Positions 9,178 to 19,443 of a stretch of DNA of 64,000 nucleotides are shown here, in pieces. The stretch is taken from positions 271,595 through 335,594 of the forward strand of contig NW_005179101.1 in NCBI RefSeq assembly GCF_000350225.1. The letters are read 5' to 3'. Position 1 is the first letter of the stretch. Every line of letters begins with the position of its first letter. Below the pieces are notes generated by a model that did not search any database, was not told the origin of the DNA, and saw only the letters and a program-made list of their open reading frames with translations. Made by a program: the position numbers and the translations under genes. Origin of the DNA: Chondrus crispus. Taxonomy: Eukaryota; Rhodophyta; Florideophyceae; Gigartinales; Gigartinaceae.

Positions 9178-10050
9178 CTATCTCCTTCCCGCAGTCACCT
9201 TATTGCTCAACTCATTCTGGTTTACCCCTGGCCCCTGATCCATGCGTGGGTTCCGCTCGCGCGCAGCTTCCTCCCCATTTTCGACGGAGCCCATCCCAAG
9301 CACGCCACCAAAATCAGCATCCCTGCGCATGGTTTCTATCGCTTCGTAGATTTCTTTCAGCTCTTTCCTGTACCTCGCTGTCATACGCGCTGCAAGGACC
9401 CCCTCTCTCCTGCGGCATGTTTCCGGCGCGGCAGAATCCCTGACATCAAGCCAGTGGACATCGTCGTGCGGTAGCACCCACCCCGGAAGTAGCAAGCACT
9501 CATAACCGCCGAGTCGGACATCAACCTGCCTGAAGTACTCGTTTGGAATAACACACCCGCACGGAAAGAGGGCGATGCCGACGCCTGCCTCCACGCGAGA
9601 TGCATGCGGAAGTGAACGATCGAGGAGAACGCGCTCTGCGGCGGCGACCCAATCGTCAGTTAGGAAGAGGGGAAGGTCATCAAAGACGAAAGCGACAAAG
9701 TCAATGTCGGCGGAGATTTTTGTCCAGTCGTCCGCGGAGAGCTTGGTGAGAAGGCCCTCTGGACGGGCAACTTCGACAATGTAGACGGTAGAGTTGGAAA
9801 GGAATTGAGAGCGGCGCTCATATTCGGCGACTTGATTTGGGTTGAGCTGTACGTGGCGGTCGCGTAGGGAGAGGAAAGCGAACACGGTTACGAGAAAGAC
9901 GAGAAGAAGCCAGAAAAAGGCAGAGTCCAAGTCGAGCTTGTTGAGAGTGGAACGAGACCTGGTGGGCGAGCGAAGGTGAGACGCGGCGGTATAGATGGGG
10001 CTGGAGTGATGCGCGCCGCGATGTGTTGGTGGGCGCTTCGGTAGAGACAT
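9178..10050 (-). CDS. Single-pass type II membrane protein, function unknown
   Basis: The 290-aa ORF starts at an ATG (10048-10050) and needs no intron. The first 40 residues are Arg/Ser/Pro/His-rich and probably cytosolic; residues about 44-62 (FFWLLLVFLVTVFAFLSL) form one transmembrane helix; the remainder is a soluble domain that would face the lumen or outside. It is rich in Asp/Trp/Leu with Cys at the FPCGCVIP and YECLLLPG segments, and ends in a charged low-complexity tail. I do not recognise the family. The length, composition and clear topology support a genuine host gene. A Golgi enzyme-like architecture is possible but unproven. Confidence 0.65.
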   Translation of the reverse strand: MSLPKRPPTHRGAHHSSPIYTAASHLRSPTRSRSTLNKLDLDSAFFWLLLVFLVTVFAFLSLRDRHVQLNPNQVAEYERRSQFLSNSTVYIVEVARPEGLLTKLSADDWTKISADIDFVAFVFDDLPLFLTDDWVAAAERVLLDRSLPHASRVEAGVGIALFPCGCVIPNEYFRQVDVRLGGYECLLLPGWVLPHDDVHWLDVRDSAAPETCRRREGVLAARMTARYRKELKEIYEAIETMRRDADFGGVLGMGSVENGEEAARERNPRMDQGPGVNQNELSNKVTAGRR

Positions 10051-11883
10051 TGCGCGGGGCGATGCCTCAGCTGCAATTGAAGTGAAGCGACGTCAGGGGG
10101 AAGGTGAGAGAGTACGGATGTGTTGAAGCAGTGAGTCGAGACAGAAGAGGGCAAGGCAAAAAAACGGGTCGATATGCATCAAAACGTGGACACGTTTCGT
10201 ACCAAAGAGACGGATCACCTCTCCTGACAGTAATTAAAAATAGTCTCTATTCCTTCCCAAGTGTTATTGAGAGTACACGTATCAAAAAAAAATTTAATCG
10301 TTCAGCATTCGAATTTTGACTCCAATTCGTTTCCTTTTTGCTTTTTCCACATTTCTCCAACAAACCCTATCCTGTTTCATGGAGCTGCCCGGAGGTTTAT
10401 ATTCCCATAGGCAGTGCTCAGATATGCAAGTTGTTGGAATAGCAAGGTTGACGTGCAACCATGCCGAAGTCACACCTTCCCTCTTTCAACCCCAGCTACC
10501 AACGCCATAATATGCGAATCTCATGACGTTGGACGAGAAGAACAGTCGGTTCTCACATCATTCGACACAACCCAGATGACGGGCCGCTCCTTGCGCTCTT
10601 CGTGAACAGCCCTTTAACCAATATTTGTAAGGCGCACATCAGTGACAAGTATTCCATGATCAAGATTGCACCCTGCCCTGCCCTGAGCCCGATCAGGGAA
10701 GGTAAGTTGCATTTGCATGTTCCGGGCAACTCCAGCGCTACCGTAAGTTTTGAACCAGAACAAAATGCAGTCGCCATGATGAACAGTCAACCCAAGGACC
10801 GTGTCAAACGTGAAATCCTTTGATTTTGTGGCTTGTGCACTGTGACTTTCCTTTCTTCCCATTTATAACCTGAGCGACAATGGTTTAAGTTGGAGGATTG
10901 CGTTAACGCCACTACTGGAAATGCAAAACTAACAAAGAAGAATTCGGCAAACTTTGTTCCTTGAACTGAAGGTTTCGTTCAAACACTGTCACTGAGCCTC
11001 AGAGGTGAACGTACCGGAATAGTTTCAAATATTCGTCCTCGTCAATGAAGAAAGTAGAGAAATGCAAAAAATGACCGAATATCCTTTTTCTCCTGCATTT
11101 TCTGCGGTGGTAAAGGATTTCTGCAGATACCTTTCTCATTGACGATGGGGCCACTCTACATCAGTTTTTCGATGTACTGTATACGTATGTTGTTCTGAAG
11201 TCAAGGCCGTGATCGCATTGTAACAAGCCTTGGTGACAAACACACAACTCTGTAGAACAGACGAGGGAACTACTGTACCTGATTGCTCCCGTTATCCCAG
11301 ACTAAATCCCATGATGCAGCTCGGAAAGGCTGCGTAACGGGCCTCTATGAACGACCGACACCTAATTTCCGCACAGTCGTGCCCCAGTAGTGCGCACAAA
11401 ATCGGCTAGTTCTCTTCACATAAGCGTTTCATGGACCCCGGACACATCTTTAACCATACTTGACTATCGCTACGATTTCTTAACAAGGCCGAGTTTCAGG
11501 AAACGCTGCGTACTCAGTCGTCCATTTTTCCATCATCCGTTGAGAGGAGGACAAATTGGGTTGCTACTTGTGATATTATGGGTGAGTCGCAGCTCCGCAG
11601 TGTTCCGAAGGAGAAGCTATTGTTGTTCCCACCAATGCTTTTCCTTTAGCCGAAGCTCATTTCTTCTCACAGCACTTCAAAAGCTGGCCGGTGCAATTTG
11701 GTTGAATTGGGATAGGTTTTGTTTCTCGAGGGAACTACTGGTCGTCTTGTTTACTAACGTGTGCATTGCAGGCAGTGTCGAAACGGCGCCCCGTCTGTGC
11801 TAAAGCATGGCTTATTAGTCTCTGTCTTCGTGCGTATGGTGTGCATAGAGTGTACTGTAGCATCCCGTCACGAAAGGTAGGTA
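10051..11883. other. No supported gene in 1.8 kb
   Basis: Several short ORFs overlap on both strands at 10553-10862 and one of 137 codons lies at 11390-11803 on the plus strand; none shows a known domain, a consistent frame or good composition. A short AT-rich tract around 10280-10310 contains a run of eight A residues. Confidence 0.5.
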
Positions 11884-12280
11884 CAGGGGACCCTACCCAT
11901 TAGTGCCGCCCCGTGCGAAACCCCAAAAACCTGCACTATTGGGAGACGGCATTAGAAAGTGACGTTACTTCTTCTATCTGCATGCACTCGGTACTGTAAT
12001 TTACTTCTGCCTGCTCCGTGTTGGTTCTCTGTTGTGTTTCGCGGTGAGAAACACGCGCCTTGCCGACCGTAGATGCGATAGAGCGTCTGCAGCTTGGCAC
12101 TCAGTCGCCAAACTTCCTGCTCTCCAAACAATTCCGCGATCTCGACGACATAGGGTATAGTCCTCCTCTCTATTGTATCTTCTGCGCTCTCATCTTTATC
12201 ACTTGATTGCATTTCAGGTGGATTCTGCACTACGTGAACCGTCTCCAAAACATCCATGGCGTCATTGACAGACGCTTCCA

Positions 12281-12589
12281 CTACACCTTGGCATAGTTGA
12301 GAAATTCGAGGAGGTTCAGTTCGACATGGGGGACCATTACGGACTGACGAGTCTTCGTTTGGAGTGATTTGGGCTTCTCGCTTGCTACGCGGAGCAATGC
12401 TGGAGCAGTTGCCTTGATTTTGCGTACAGTGCGCTCTGCAATGCCGAACTGTCACACAACTGCTGGTGTACGGTGTCCATTGGCGAGCAGATCTGCGATT
12501 TCGAGCTTCTGCGATATGGTCAGGCGCTTGCGAGTCGCTTTTGTCTTTTTCGAAACCGGAATTATGACGAGTACCTTCGAAGGTACAAG
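12281..12589 (-). pseudogene. Pogo/CENP-B-type transposase N-terminal HTH remnant
   Basis: On the minus strand the frame read from 12589 gives KRLTISQKLEIADLLANG, then an in-frame TGA at 12452-12454, then QFGIAERTVRKIKA and continues to a TAG at 12281-12283. This is the psq/CENP-B N-terminal helix-turn-helix found at the start of pogo/Tigger/Fot transposases, which binds the element ends. The TGA replaces what is probably an Arg codon (CGA to TGA). No start codon is visible because a TAG lies just upstream at 12590-12592. The DDE catalytic region is missing. A long overlapping ORF in another frame (11952-12701) is not supported and is left out. Confidence 0.75.
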
Positions 12590-12689
12590 CTAAGATATGT
12601 GAACAGTGTTCGATGGCGTGAGAAGGAGGATCCCGCAAAAAACGGCTTTGACGTGTTTGACACGTACGGAGTCCGTACGCCGTCCGTAA

Positions 12690-13325
12690 GAGCATCTCCA
12701 CCGCGGCAGCAAATTCGGTCCAAATATGATATTTACCAAATCAGGGTAAAGTTTGGTCTCCACCGCGACACAAGAACGCAAATTGCATCGTAAATCGAAT
12801 TCGAAATCGGCGTTAGAGTTTTTCTCGTGGCAAATCAGGCCGATTTGCAACGAGATATATCCCAAAGCGATGATTGCCACGAGCTCGTCACAAGCTGATT
12901 AGGGCGCGCGAACATTAATTCTGATTAAATCTCACAGTTGAAACACCTGGGGTGGCGGGAAGCCAGCTAGCAACTACATGTGGGCGCGAAAAACAGAACA
13001 GCTGGTCCTCAAAAGGCATCCGAAATCACGTCATCCTCGTCATCGTCTGTAAGGAAGTCCTCAATGTCGCACTCGTCATCCCCCTGCGCAGCGGCGCTGC
13101 CTTCGACCGCCTCCAGCGGCGCCATCGGTTTTAGGGCGCCAAAGTCGTCCAGAGAGTCCATGTCGTCCTGCGGGTTAACGAGTGCGCGCGATGGAGACGA
13201 GCAGCGCATTCGGCATAGCGCATTGCAAACAATTTGGAACATGGGGTGCCCAAAGACAGCGACCAGCTAGAAAACTGACACGCGTCCTAATTGGAATAGA
13301 TTTAGCTGCAGCGCTGGAGATGCTC
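12690..13325. mobile_element. 636-bp Harbinger-type MITE nested in the pogo-like element
   Basis: TIRs GAGCATCTCCACCGCGGCAGC-like agree at 19 of 21 positions, and both sides carry TAA (12687-12689 and 13326-13328), the 3-bp TWA target duplication of PIF/Harbinger elements. It sits wholly inside the 11884-13450 element, so it inserted later. The plus-strand sequence outside the element shows the original target as CGTCCGTAA. Confidence 0.8.
13009..13242 (-). CDS. 77-aa acidic ORF inside the MITE
   Basis: The ORF starts at an ATG (13240-13242) and encodes FQIVCNALCRM followed by a strongly acidic tail (DDECDIEDFLTDDDEDD). The N-terminal part slightly resembles the helix after the catalytic Glu in DDE_Tnp_4 transposases, so it may be the C-terminal remnant of a Harbinger transposase. 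This is weak evidence and the ORF may be meaningless. Confidence 0.3.
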   Translation of the reverse strand: MFQIVCNALCRMRCSSPSRALVNPQDDMDSLDDFGALKPMAPLEAVEGSAAAQGDDECDIEDFLTDDDEDDVISDAF

Positions 13326-13450
13326 TAACGGACGGCAGCATAACAGGCGGAACCGTATGACACGTGGCACTTTTCGTGTTCGTGGGTCTGGGCCTACACT
13401 ATTGGGAGGGTGGCACAAATATAAGCAGCACTAATGGGTAGGGTCCACTG

Positions 13451-14104
13451 TACTGTACCCAGGACAGTTAGAGCACCCCTACTGGTTTAGTTACATTTCG
13501 AGGTTAAATATGAGAAATTTAGCGTTTGGAGATAGCGATTCTAGGCGCAACACTACCGGTTAGAGGGCAAATTCAAACGTGTTGTGCAGTGATTGGCTCT
13601 TTCGGCAGCCGTGGTCATCCAGTACGAGGGATGGTAGTGGTGGTGCTGTACGGATATACTGTGGGGGACGTCTCCGCTTCCCATCTCCTCAAGCCCCACA
13701 TGACACCATCATGCCCTGGAGGAAGGGCAGGGAGGAAAGGAGGAGGAAAGGGAGAAGGGAAGGCTTCAAGAAGAATGCAGGAGGGTGGCAGTGGCGGGTA
13801 AATTCAGCTTGGGATGAGGGTGTTGGGGGTGTTCCCTGTGCACAGAAAACAGTGCGTTCCCTGTGCACAGAGAACATTGCTCGCGCCAAGTCAATAGAAT
13901 TGGCGTGGGTTTTTGGTAATTTTTCCAAGTGGCGCAATTCTACTCGCATCTCTATTTGCGCAAATGAGTAAATCTGTCTCCATCCGGTCGGCTGCTTGGA
14001 GATAGATTTACTCAAAATAGTAAATTTTTTAGAGATACTCACTCCACTAGAGTTGCTCGTGGCCAAATCTATCTCCAAAAATCAAAAATTTACTCATTTA
14101 CTCA
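13451..14104. other. No gene; short duplicated and inverted motifs
   Basis: GTTCCCTGTGCACAGA occurs twice at 13828-13875. An inverted repeat TGAGTAAATCTGTCTCCA and its near-complement lies at about 13964-14014, with another copy of the same motif near 14068-14104. These look like decayed ends of a small foldback element. No ORF shows a recognisable protein. Confidence 0.4.
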
Positions 14105-14667
14105 GGGCCTCCTTTAAGACAGCATGGACAGCCATGTTTGGATGTATATGTTTGCGATTTTCAAAATATTACATGTCCAATAATTTAATGTATTGTGTCA
14201 GCGCGCCGTGATCCGTAAATTGGCTCAAGGGGTGCATCATACCGGGCTATCGATAGGGAAGCGAACGGTCTTTCTGAGCAGTGATGCAAGGAAGTGGCTG
14301 CAAAAAAGCCGCAAATCTCATTATCTTACAGTGCCTGGTTCGATATAGTGCCGTTTTCGGCCCACTGACAGAGGGAGGCACTATATCGCGATCCCCGTGT
14401 ACTGGCATTCAGGGACGTCAATAAAATGATTCAATTGAATTTTAATGTATGCTAAATTGGATCAAGATTGAATTCAATCGCACTTATGCGGTAGGCGACA
14501 GCCAATGGTGTGCTCTCGTATGGCACGTTGGTAGCGACAGATTCCATTATTTTAACTTTGTGTGCGCCATCATACTGTTAAGAAAAGTATTAAATGGACC
14601 AATCAGGTGCACGCTGACGTCCATACATGTCCAAACATGCCCGTCCATGCTGTCTTAAAGGAGGCCC
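14105..14667. mobile_element. 563-bp MITE with long TIRs starting GGGCCTCC
   Basis: The ends match as inverted repeats over about 38 bp (GGGCCTCCTTTAAGACAGCA and on), with TCA on both sides (14102-14104 and 14668-14670). A GGGCC start and 3-bp duplication suggest the PIF/Harbinger superfamily, though TCA is not the canonical TWA target. There is no transposase inside. Confidence 0.75.
14329..14399. mobile_element. 71-bp micro-element nested in the MITE
   Basis: A 71-bp segment between TA dinucleotides has imperfect inverted ends (CAGTGCCTGGTTCG and CACGGGGATCGCG) that share an exact inner CGATATAGTGCC-type block. The CAG/CAC start, TA target and TAGTGCC motif repeat the pattern of the two larger pogo-like elements. 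It may be a minimal pair of transposase-binding ends. Confidence 0.5.
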
Positions 14668-15588
14668 TCAACCACTAGGGGTGCTCTTAGGCCTCATGTT
14701 CAGCGTGGAGATGAGCAAGGATTCTTCTGGCGACTATCTCCTGGCAACTATCTCCTGGAGCGATCCGGTGTCTGATTGCTCTAAATTTCGGGAATGTAAG
14801 GCGGGGAAATGTGGAATTTTCAGTAGCACAGTGCTAGTATTGAGAGCAAGAAACAAAGAGTTTAATAGCCTGTCTCTTTGACTTCGGGTTAAAAGCACAA
14901 CACGTCTGAATAGATTCCAAAAACATGATAGAATTTCAAGTTCATTTTGATAAGAACACTGTTGAAATTATAGAGATGGGAAATTGTACGCGGATGAGGA
15001 TGTTGCATGCATGTTTTCCGGCTTCAAATCAGAGGCGCCCCTGCTGGCACCAAAACACACGACAGAAGCAGTATATGTCCTCAAGGCGTCCTTTCGCCGA
15101 AACACGAATGACTGGTCAGAAATGGATATACTATTATTATGCAAGAGAAGGTGACCACATTCAGGAGGGCCCTGATCGAGGCAACAGCTCCTTTCTCCTG
15201 CTTCAGCTCTCCTTGAAGATGAGAGACCTGCGAGATATGGCACACAGTTCCCTCAACAGCTCCGAGATGAGGACAGTGTGCCTCATCCCACACAGATGGG
15301 AAGAACATCGTGCTGCCACGGATGGAAACATAATTCATCTTACAAGTTCGGTCAGTCGATTTCTTTAAGTTGTGTAAATTCCCACCTCTGAAACGGACAG
15401 CAGTCTGACTAAGAAGACGACAAGTTCTCTGGAGACGGCAGAGGACTGAAGTCTTCTTTTCAATTAAGACAAAACCCCAGCTCCAACCTTAAAATTTTCA
15501 TAAGGAGCCAACCGCCTAAAGCGAAAGGCGAGCCATCCCCGTTATAAAAGAGGACGCGAAGAACATTTGGTGTATGATGTAATCTGTC
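14668..15588. other. No supported gene
   Basis: A 147-codon plus-strand ORF with ATG at 14925 has no recognisable motif and ordinary non-coding composition; overlapping minus-strand ORFs at 14968-15338 are no better. Confidence 0.4.
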
Positions 15589-15726
15589 TGTGATGCCAAG
15601 ATCAGACGGATGCCTCCAACCCCCGAAGGTGGTCGGAGCGCCGGCGGCTTTATTTGCGTGTAACCTATCGTTGCCTTAAGGGCTGTGCCCTATCTATAGG
15701 TGGTGTCCGATCTGGGTGGAACCACA
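15589..15726 (-). mobile_element. Solo copia LTR with 5-bp target duplication CTGTC
   Basis: The 138-bp sequence starts TGTGATGCCAAG and ends GGAACCACA, and is flanked by CTGTC on both sides (15584-15588 and 15727-15731). It is a diverged relative of the LTRs at 17669 and 21757, read from the minus strand as in those elements. Recombination between two LTRs presumably removed the interior. Confidence 0.85.
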
Positions 15727-16825
15727 CTGTCGTTCTAGAGGTGACCGTGAGCCAACACCGCAAGGTGGTCATGTCCCCATGCCAGACTTGTATCACCCGA
15801 CACTGGATGAAAGAATGTATTTGGCCAATGTAAAGCGAGCAAACTTCTCAACCGACATCAACAATTCTGACTGACAGGATCTCAATACAGCAAAGAAAAG
15901 TTCGTCAAACCTGTCTTCGCTGAGCAGCTTGTTGCCTTTTGTCGCTCTTGAATGGGAGTTTGAATTGTAGATTGATTGCAATTTCCCTTAAGGGAAAGAG
16001 TTTGGTCTCTAAGCGCGCTACACGGGATAAAGGGGGGGCTAGAAGGCGTTCTTTTCTTAAATAGAATAGAGGCATACAAATATGACGTATCCACTTCTTT
16101 GTCACTGTATGTAGAAAGATCATCGCTAATTACTAGGATGGGACCATAATTTATATTCAATGTAAGACATACAGTAGATGTACGAATTAGAAGACGAGCA
16201 CAAGATATGGCGAAAGCATGAGATGTGTAGCCTTCATAGAACCTGACAAGCTTCGTGGATGGATTTCAATATTTGGAGATCACAAAATTTTTGTACCTGT
16301 TGCTTATATATTGAGAAGGGGGTAGCAGTGATGAGATATGCGTTTAAAAACTCTCTAACGAAAGAGGGAAACTTCTTCCAAAATATGAGGAACACGTTGC
16401 CCTATACAGAAAACGAGCGGGCAACAGTGTATAGTGTAAACAGCGAGCTCACAGCAGTGCTCAGTGCGGACAGCGAGCTCACAGCAGTGCTCAGTGCGGA
16501 CAGCGAGCTCACATCAGACGCAGTGCATACTATTTTACTGTGAGCTCCCGAGAAGCAGACTGGGATTTGCACCTCACGTGAATTCCGCGGGCCAACAGTT
16601 CATACCTCGTTTCTTTGAATCATATTTGTGTTTGGGAGTTACGTAGTAGGTATTCGCCTAAATCCCTTATTTCTCTGATTAGATAAGACTACTTAAGACG
16701 GCCTGGAGACATGGTTTGACCACAGGCCAGAACTGAGTCATCCAACTTCAAGTTCAACGTTTACTGGACTGGTAGCGATTGTTTAAGAAATTGTCGATTC
16801 GCTAATAGAGTGAGGAGTTGTCAAG
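15727..16825. other. No supported gene apart from a short tandem repeat
   Basis: Small ORFs occur on both strands (15793-16160 minus, 16259-16646 plus) without recognisable motifs. The 30-bp tandem repeat at 16441 is listed separately. Confidence 0.45.
16441..16520. repeat. 30-bp minisatellite, about 2.5 copies
   Basis: Two exact 30-bp units starting cagcgagctcacagcagtgc are followed by a partial third unit. There are no spacers, so this is a minisatellite and not a CRISPR array. Confidence 0.9.
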
Positions 16826-17209
16826 ATGAGAGGGGCGTTGCAATTGTTCTGCTGTTTCACGCTCATCGCCGCGAGTCACAGCGCAGCCTGTGGGCGTCAC
16901 GGGGAATCCATGCAGAAGACAGAGTTTTCCCGAGCAGTCAAGAATCATTTTAATAGGAGAGTACAAGCCTACTCGTTGGTATGGTTTACTGATGGGGTTG
17001 ACTTTAACATCAAGACTAAAGAACGAGGCAGGGTAATCCGCATCAGACTGAAGAACACGTCGAATCTTTTCCCTATAAAACTCACCAGAGACCTGGATGC
17101 TGCGGAAGCTGTGGACTGGATTGTCAACTGTAATAGTGGATCAACTACCAAGGGTGGGTGGAGAAAGGTTGGCGGGGTGCGTTACGACTTTGATCCTATT
17201 CGCAGTTGA
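16826..17209 (+). CDS. Small secreted protein, function unknown
   Basis: The 127-codon ORF starts at an ATG and its first about 20 residues (MRGALQLFCCFTLIAASHSA) form a typical signal peptide with a plausible cleavage after the Ala-rich end. The mature part of about 105 residues is basic with few Cys and an Ala/Asp-Trp segment (LDAAEAVDWIVNC). I recognise no domain. It stands alone between repeats. Length and signal peptide support a real gene, but there is no homology-type evidence. Confidence 0.45.
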   Translation: MRGALQLFCCFTLIAASHSAACGRHGESMQKTEFSRAVKNHFNRRVQAYSLVWFTDGVDFNIKTKERGRVIRIRLKNTSNLFPIKLTRDLDAAEAVDWIVNCNSGSTTKGGWRKVGGVRYDFDPIRS

Positions 17210-17668
17210 AAATTCGATTGACGTAGAGGTTCAGCGGTACGAAGCCCGCGCACTGCGTGGGCAGGAGGAAAGGGTGCACGTCCCGCTATTCATTTCGTGC
17301 CCGCAGTTCCAGACTTGGTCCAACGATTAAATATAAGCCACTCTTTTCCACGTTGACCAGATTGTGTACCGAGTTCAACAGGTATTCGTTTCCTAAGTTA
17401 GTGACAAAATTGTTGTCTATCGAAAGTTCGTTTACACTGCTACTCCTTGAAATGTCGTTAAGTTTCTGTAAAACGCCATCATGGCAAGATAGATAAACCA
17501 TTGCGAAAAGACTTTGGCATTTTACGTTGTTGCCAGACTGAGGGTGTGTCTTAACATGCCCCGTTTTGCTGCGGTTTGCTTTGCCTTGCCCAAAGAAGTG
17601 ACTTGGCGTGCTATGAGTGGCTCCTACGTTTTAATTTATGTGTTTAAGAAAAGCAACGGCTTAAGAAG
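17210..17668. other. No supported gene
   Basis: Only short ORFs without motifs. The last five bases, AGAAG, are the left target duplication of the copia element that follows. Confidence 0.5.
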
Positions 17669-17867
17669 TGTGATGCCAAGAACTGGTCCGACGCCTCCGA
17701 CCACCGTAGGTGGCGGAGGCGACGGACACTTTATTCAGTTGGCTATGGTAGACCTAAATGGCTGTATGCCTTATCTGTGACGGCTGCCTTATCTGGATGG
17801 AACCATGTGATTTTTGTTTTGGTGGCGCGTTGGCCGAGCGTCGAACTTGGTTCTGGATGGAACCACA
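17669..17867 (-). repeat. 3' LTR of copia copy 1 (long form)
   Basis: Read on the plus strand it begins TGTGATGCCAAGAACTGG and ends GGAACCACA next to the polypurine tract. It is 199 bp, about 60 bp longer than the 5' LTR of the same element, because GGATGGAACCA occurs twice with a GGTGGCGCGTTGG-type segment between. Confidence 0.85.
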
Positions 17868-17883
17868 CTCCCCCCGACGCGAG

Positions 17884-18440
17884 GGCAGCGTGTCCTGTAT
17901 GTCTCTTACGGCGATGTTCTTCTTGTGTGCGCGGTAGAGTGTTGATTTGAGGGATTTGGTGAGGATGTCGGCGTATTGTTCGATGGATGGTATCCGCCGG
18001 ATGTTCAATTTTCCCTGTTGCACTGTGTCGTGGAGATAGTGATATCTCACGTCGATGCACTTCCTCCTTTTCGTCGCGCCCATGCTCTTCGCCATTTTCA
18101 CCGCTGCTGTGTTGTCCACATGCAGGGTGGGCGTGCTGCTGGGGAGTTGTATTTCGCGTATGAGGTTGTGTAGCCAGAGTGTGAGGGCCGTTGTGTCGAA
18201 TGCGGCGATATACTCCGCCTCGCAAGTGCTTTTTGCGACGACGGGTTGTTGCTTCGCAATCCACTGTACTGGTGCTCTGTTGATGAGCGTTACCATGCCG
18301 CTGATTGATTTTCGGCTTTTGGCGTCGTTCGCATAGTCGGCGTCTGAGTATGCGCAGATGGTGATTTCGCGGTTTTTATCCGCTGGCATGAGAATGCCTT
18401 CGTCACGAGTACTCTGGAGGTACTGTAGGAGTCGTTGCAG
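17884..18440 (-). pseudogene. Copia RNase H domain, copy 1
   Basis: Reads AYSDADYANDAKSRKSISGM, STCEAEYIAAFDTTAL, LHVDNTAAVKMAKSMG and HYLHDTVQQGKLNI, the usual blocks of the copia RNase H with catalytic Asp/Glu residues, ending in ADILTKSL. It is separated from the RT ORF by a frameshift near 18440. Confidence 0.85.
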
Positions 18441-18446
18441 CAGATT

Positions 18447-19295
18447 CTAGTGGCGCTGTGTCCGTTTCTTGAGCTCATGTGCGAGCGTGGTTGCTGCGAA
18501 TGCTGTGCCAGGGCGCGCGCTGTCCGCTATGTATCTTATTTCGCCAACTGCTTTGCCATATATCGTGGCAATGTCAGCTCGTATGTCCTCTTCGTCGGTG
18601 GGAGGGTTTATTTTTATGCCGTCCAGATATGGGGTGGTCCTCTTTTTGCATCCTGTCTGCGCGAGGAGTGTGACCACGGTATCGATGTGCGATGGTTGGG
18701 AGATGTGTATTCCCTGAGGTGTGTACCTGATTTTCCAGTTGAGGTACGAGGTCGGGCGTCCCATTCTTTTCACTGCATTTTTTTGGAGTGTGTGGTACAG
18801 TGAGTCGATCATGGATTTCGTGAAGGCGATTGGTAAAAAATCGTCCATGCTTATGCCAACTATCAGCGTGTCCTTCCCTTCTGTTTTCGTGAAGAGGGAC
18901 GTGTCTGAGCGCATTTGTTTGTACCCGTGACTCTTGAGGTGTGCGTGCAGTTAGGTGCTGTAAATTTTGGCTGTGCCGTATACGTTTTCTTTTAGTTGCC
19001 CGTGTGTGGCTGCGTGCTTGAAAGATCCGTCGAACCGCCCTGGTTGCCATACGAACACTTTCCGTTTGTGTTGGTATGCCTCGTGGAGGTACGCTCCCGA
19101 TATGTCGAAATGTTCTATCTCCATGTTGCAGGACGCAGCGATGGCGAAAAGGGTGCGGATCGTGCTTCTGTCAGCCATGTACGTCGCTGTCTTCTCCGGA
19201 TCGTAATGAGTGTGTGGAGACATTCTGTTTCCGCGGATCGAGCACCGTGCTTTGTGTTTGGTGCCTGTCTGATCCCTCTTGTAACGATATGTCAC
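18447..19295 (-). pseudogene. Copia reverse transcriptase, copy 1, frameshifted
   Basis: Two ORFs (18951-19295 and 18447-18914) in different frames carry the N-terminal palm (KARCSIRGNRM, FDISGAYLHEAYQ) and the catalytic loop. The loop reads ISMDDF in place of the common YVDDL/F; the two Asp are kept. At least one frameshift or stop around 18915-18955 separates them. Confidence 0.85.
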
Positions 19296-19443
19296 CGTCG
19301 TCGGGATGATGTCCCGTCTGTTGGTACTGTCTGTCTGCGATCGTCAGTCAATTGCCTCCATCTCGTCAAGCTGGTTGAGTTCGGTGTCGTGTGCGTCTGC
19401 CCATTTTTTGGCGTCTGGGTATTGGCGCGCTTGCTTCAGAGTT

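Larger units (their letters stand above)
11884..13450. mobile_element. 1567-bp pogo-like transposon with decayed transposase
   Basis: Terminal inverted repeats start CAGGGGACCCTACCCATTAG (left) and CAGTGGACCCTACCCATTAG (right), 24 of 26 bases alike, between TA dinucleotides (11882-11883 and 13451-13452). An inner inverted motif near CCCAATAGTG sits about 45 bp inside each end. The minus strand carries a pogo/CENP-B-type HTH remnant, and a MITE is inserted in the right half. The element belongs to the same general family as the one at 6987-7685, judged from the CAG start, TA target and TTAGTGC motif. Confidence 0.8.

Noticed and set aside
10553-10862. Overlapping small ORFs as a gene
   Set aside because: ORFs on both strands are of similar length and show no motif or preferred frame.
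11952-12701. 249-codon minus-strand ORF inside the pogo-like element
   Set aside because: It starts in a different frame from the HTH and its sequence matches nothing; the HTH frame is the real one.
16441-16520. CRISPR-like direct repeats
   Set aside because: Units are contiguous 30-bp copies with no spacers; it is a minisatellite in a eukaryotic genome.
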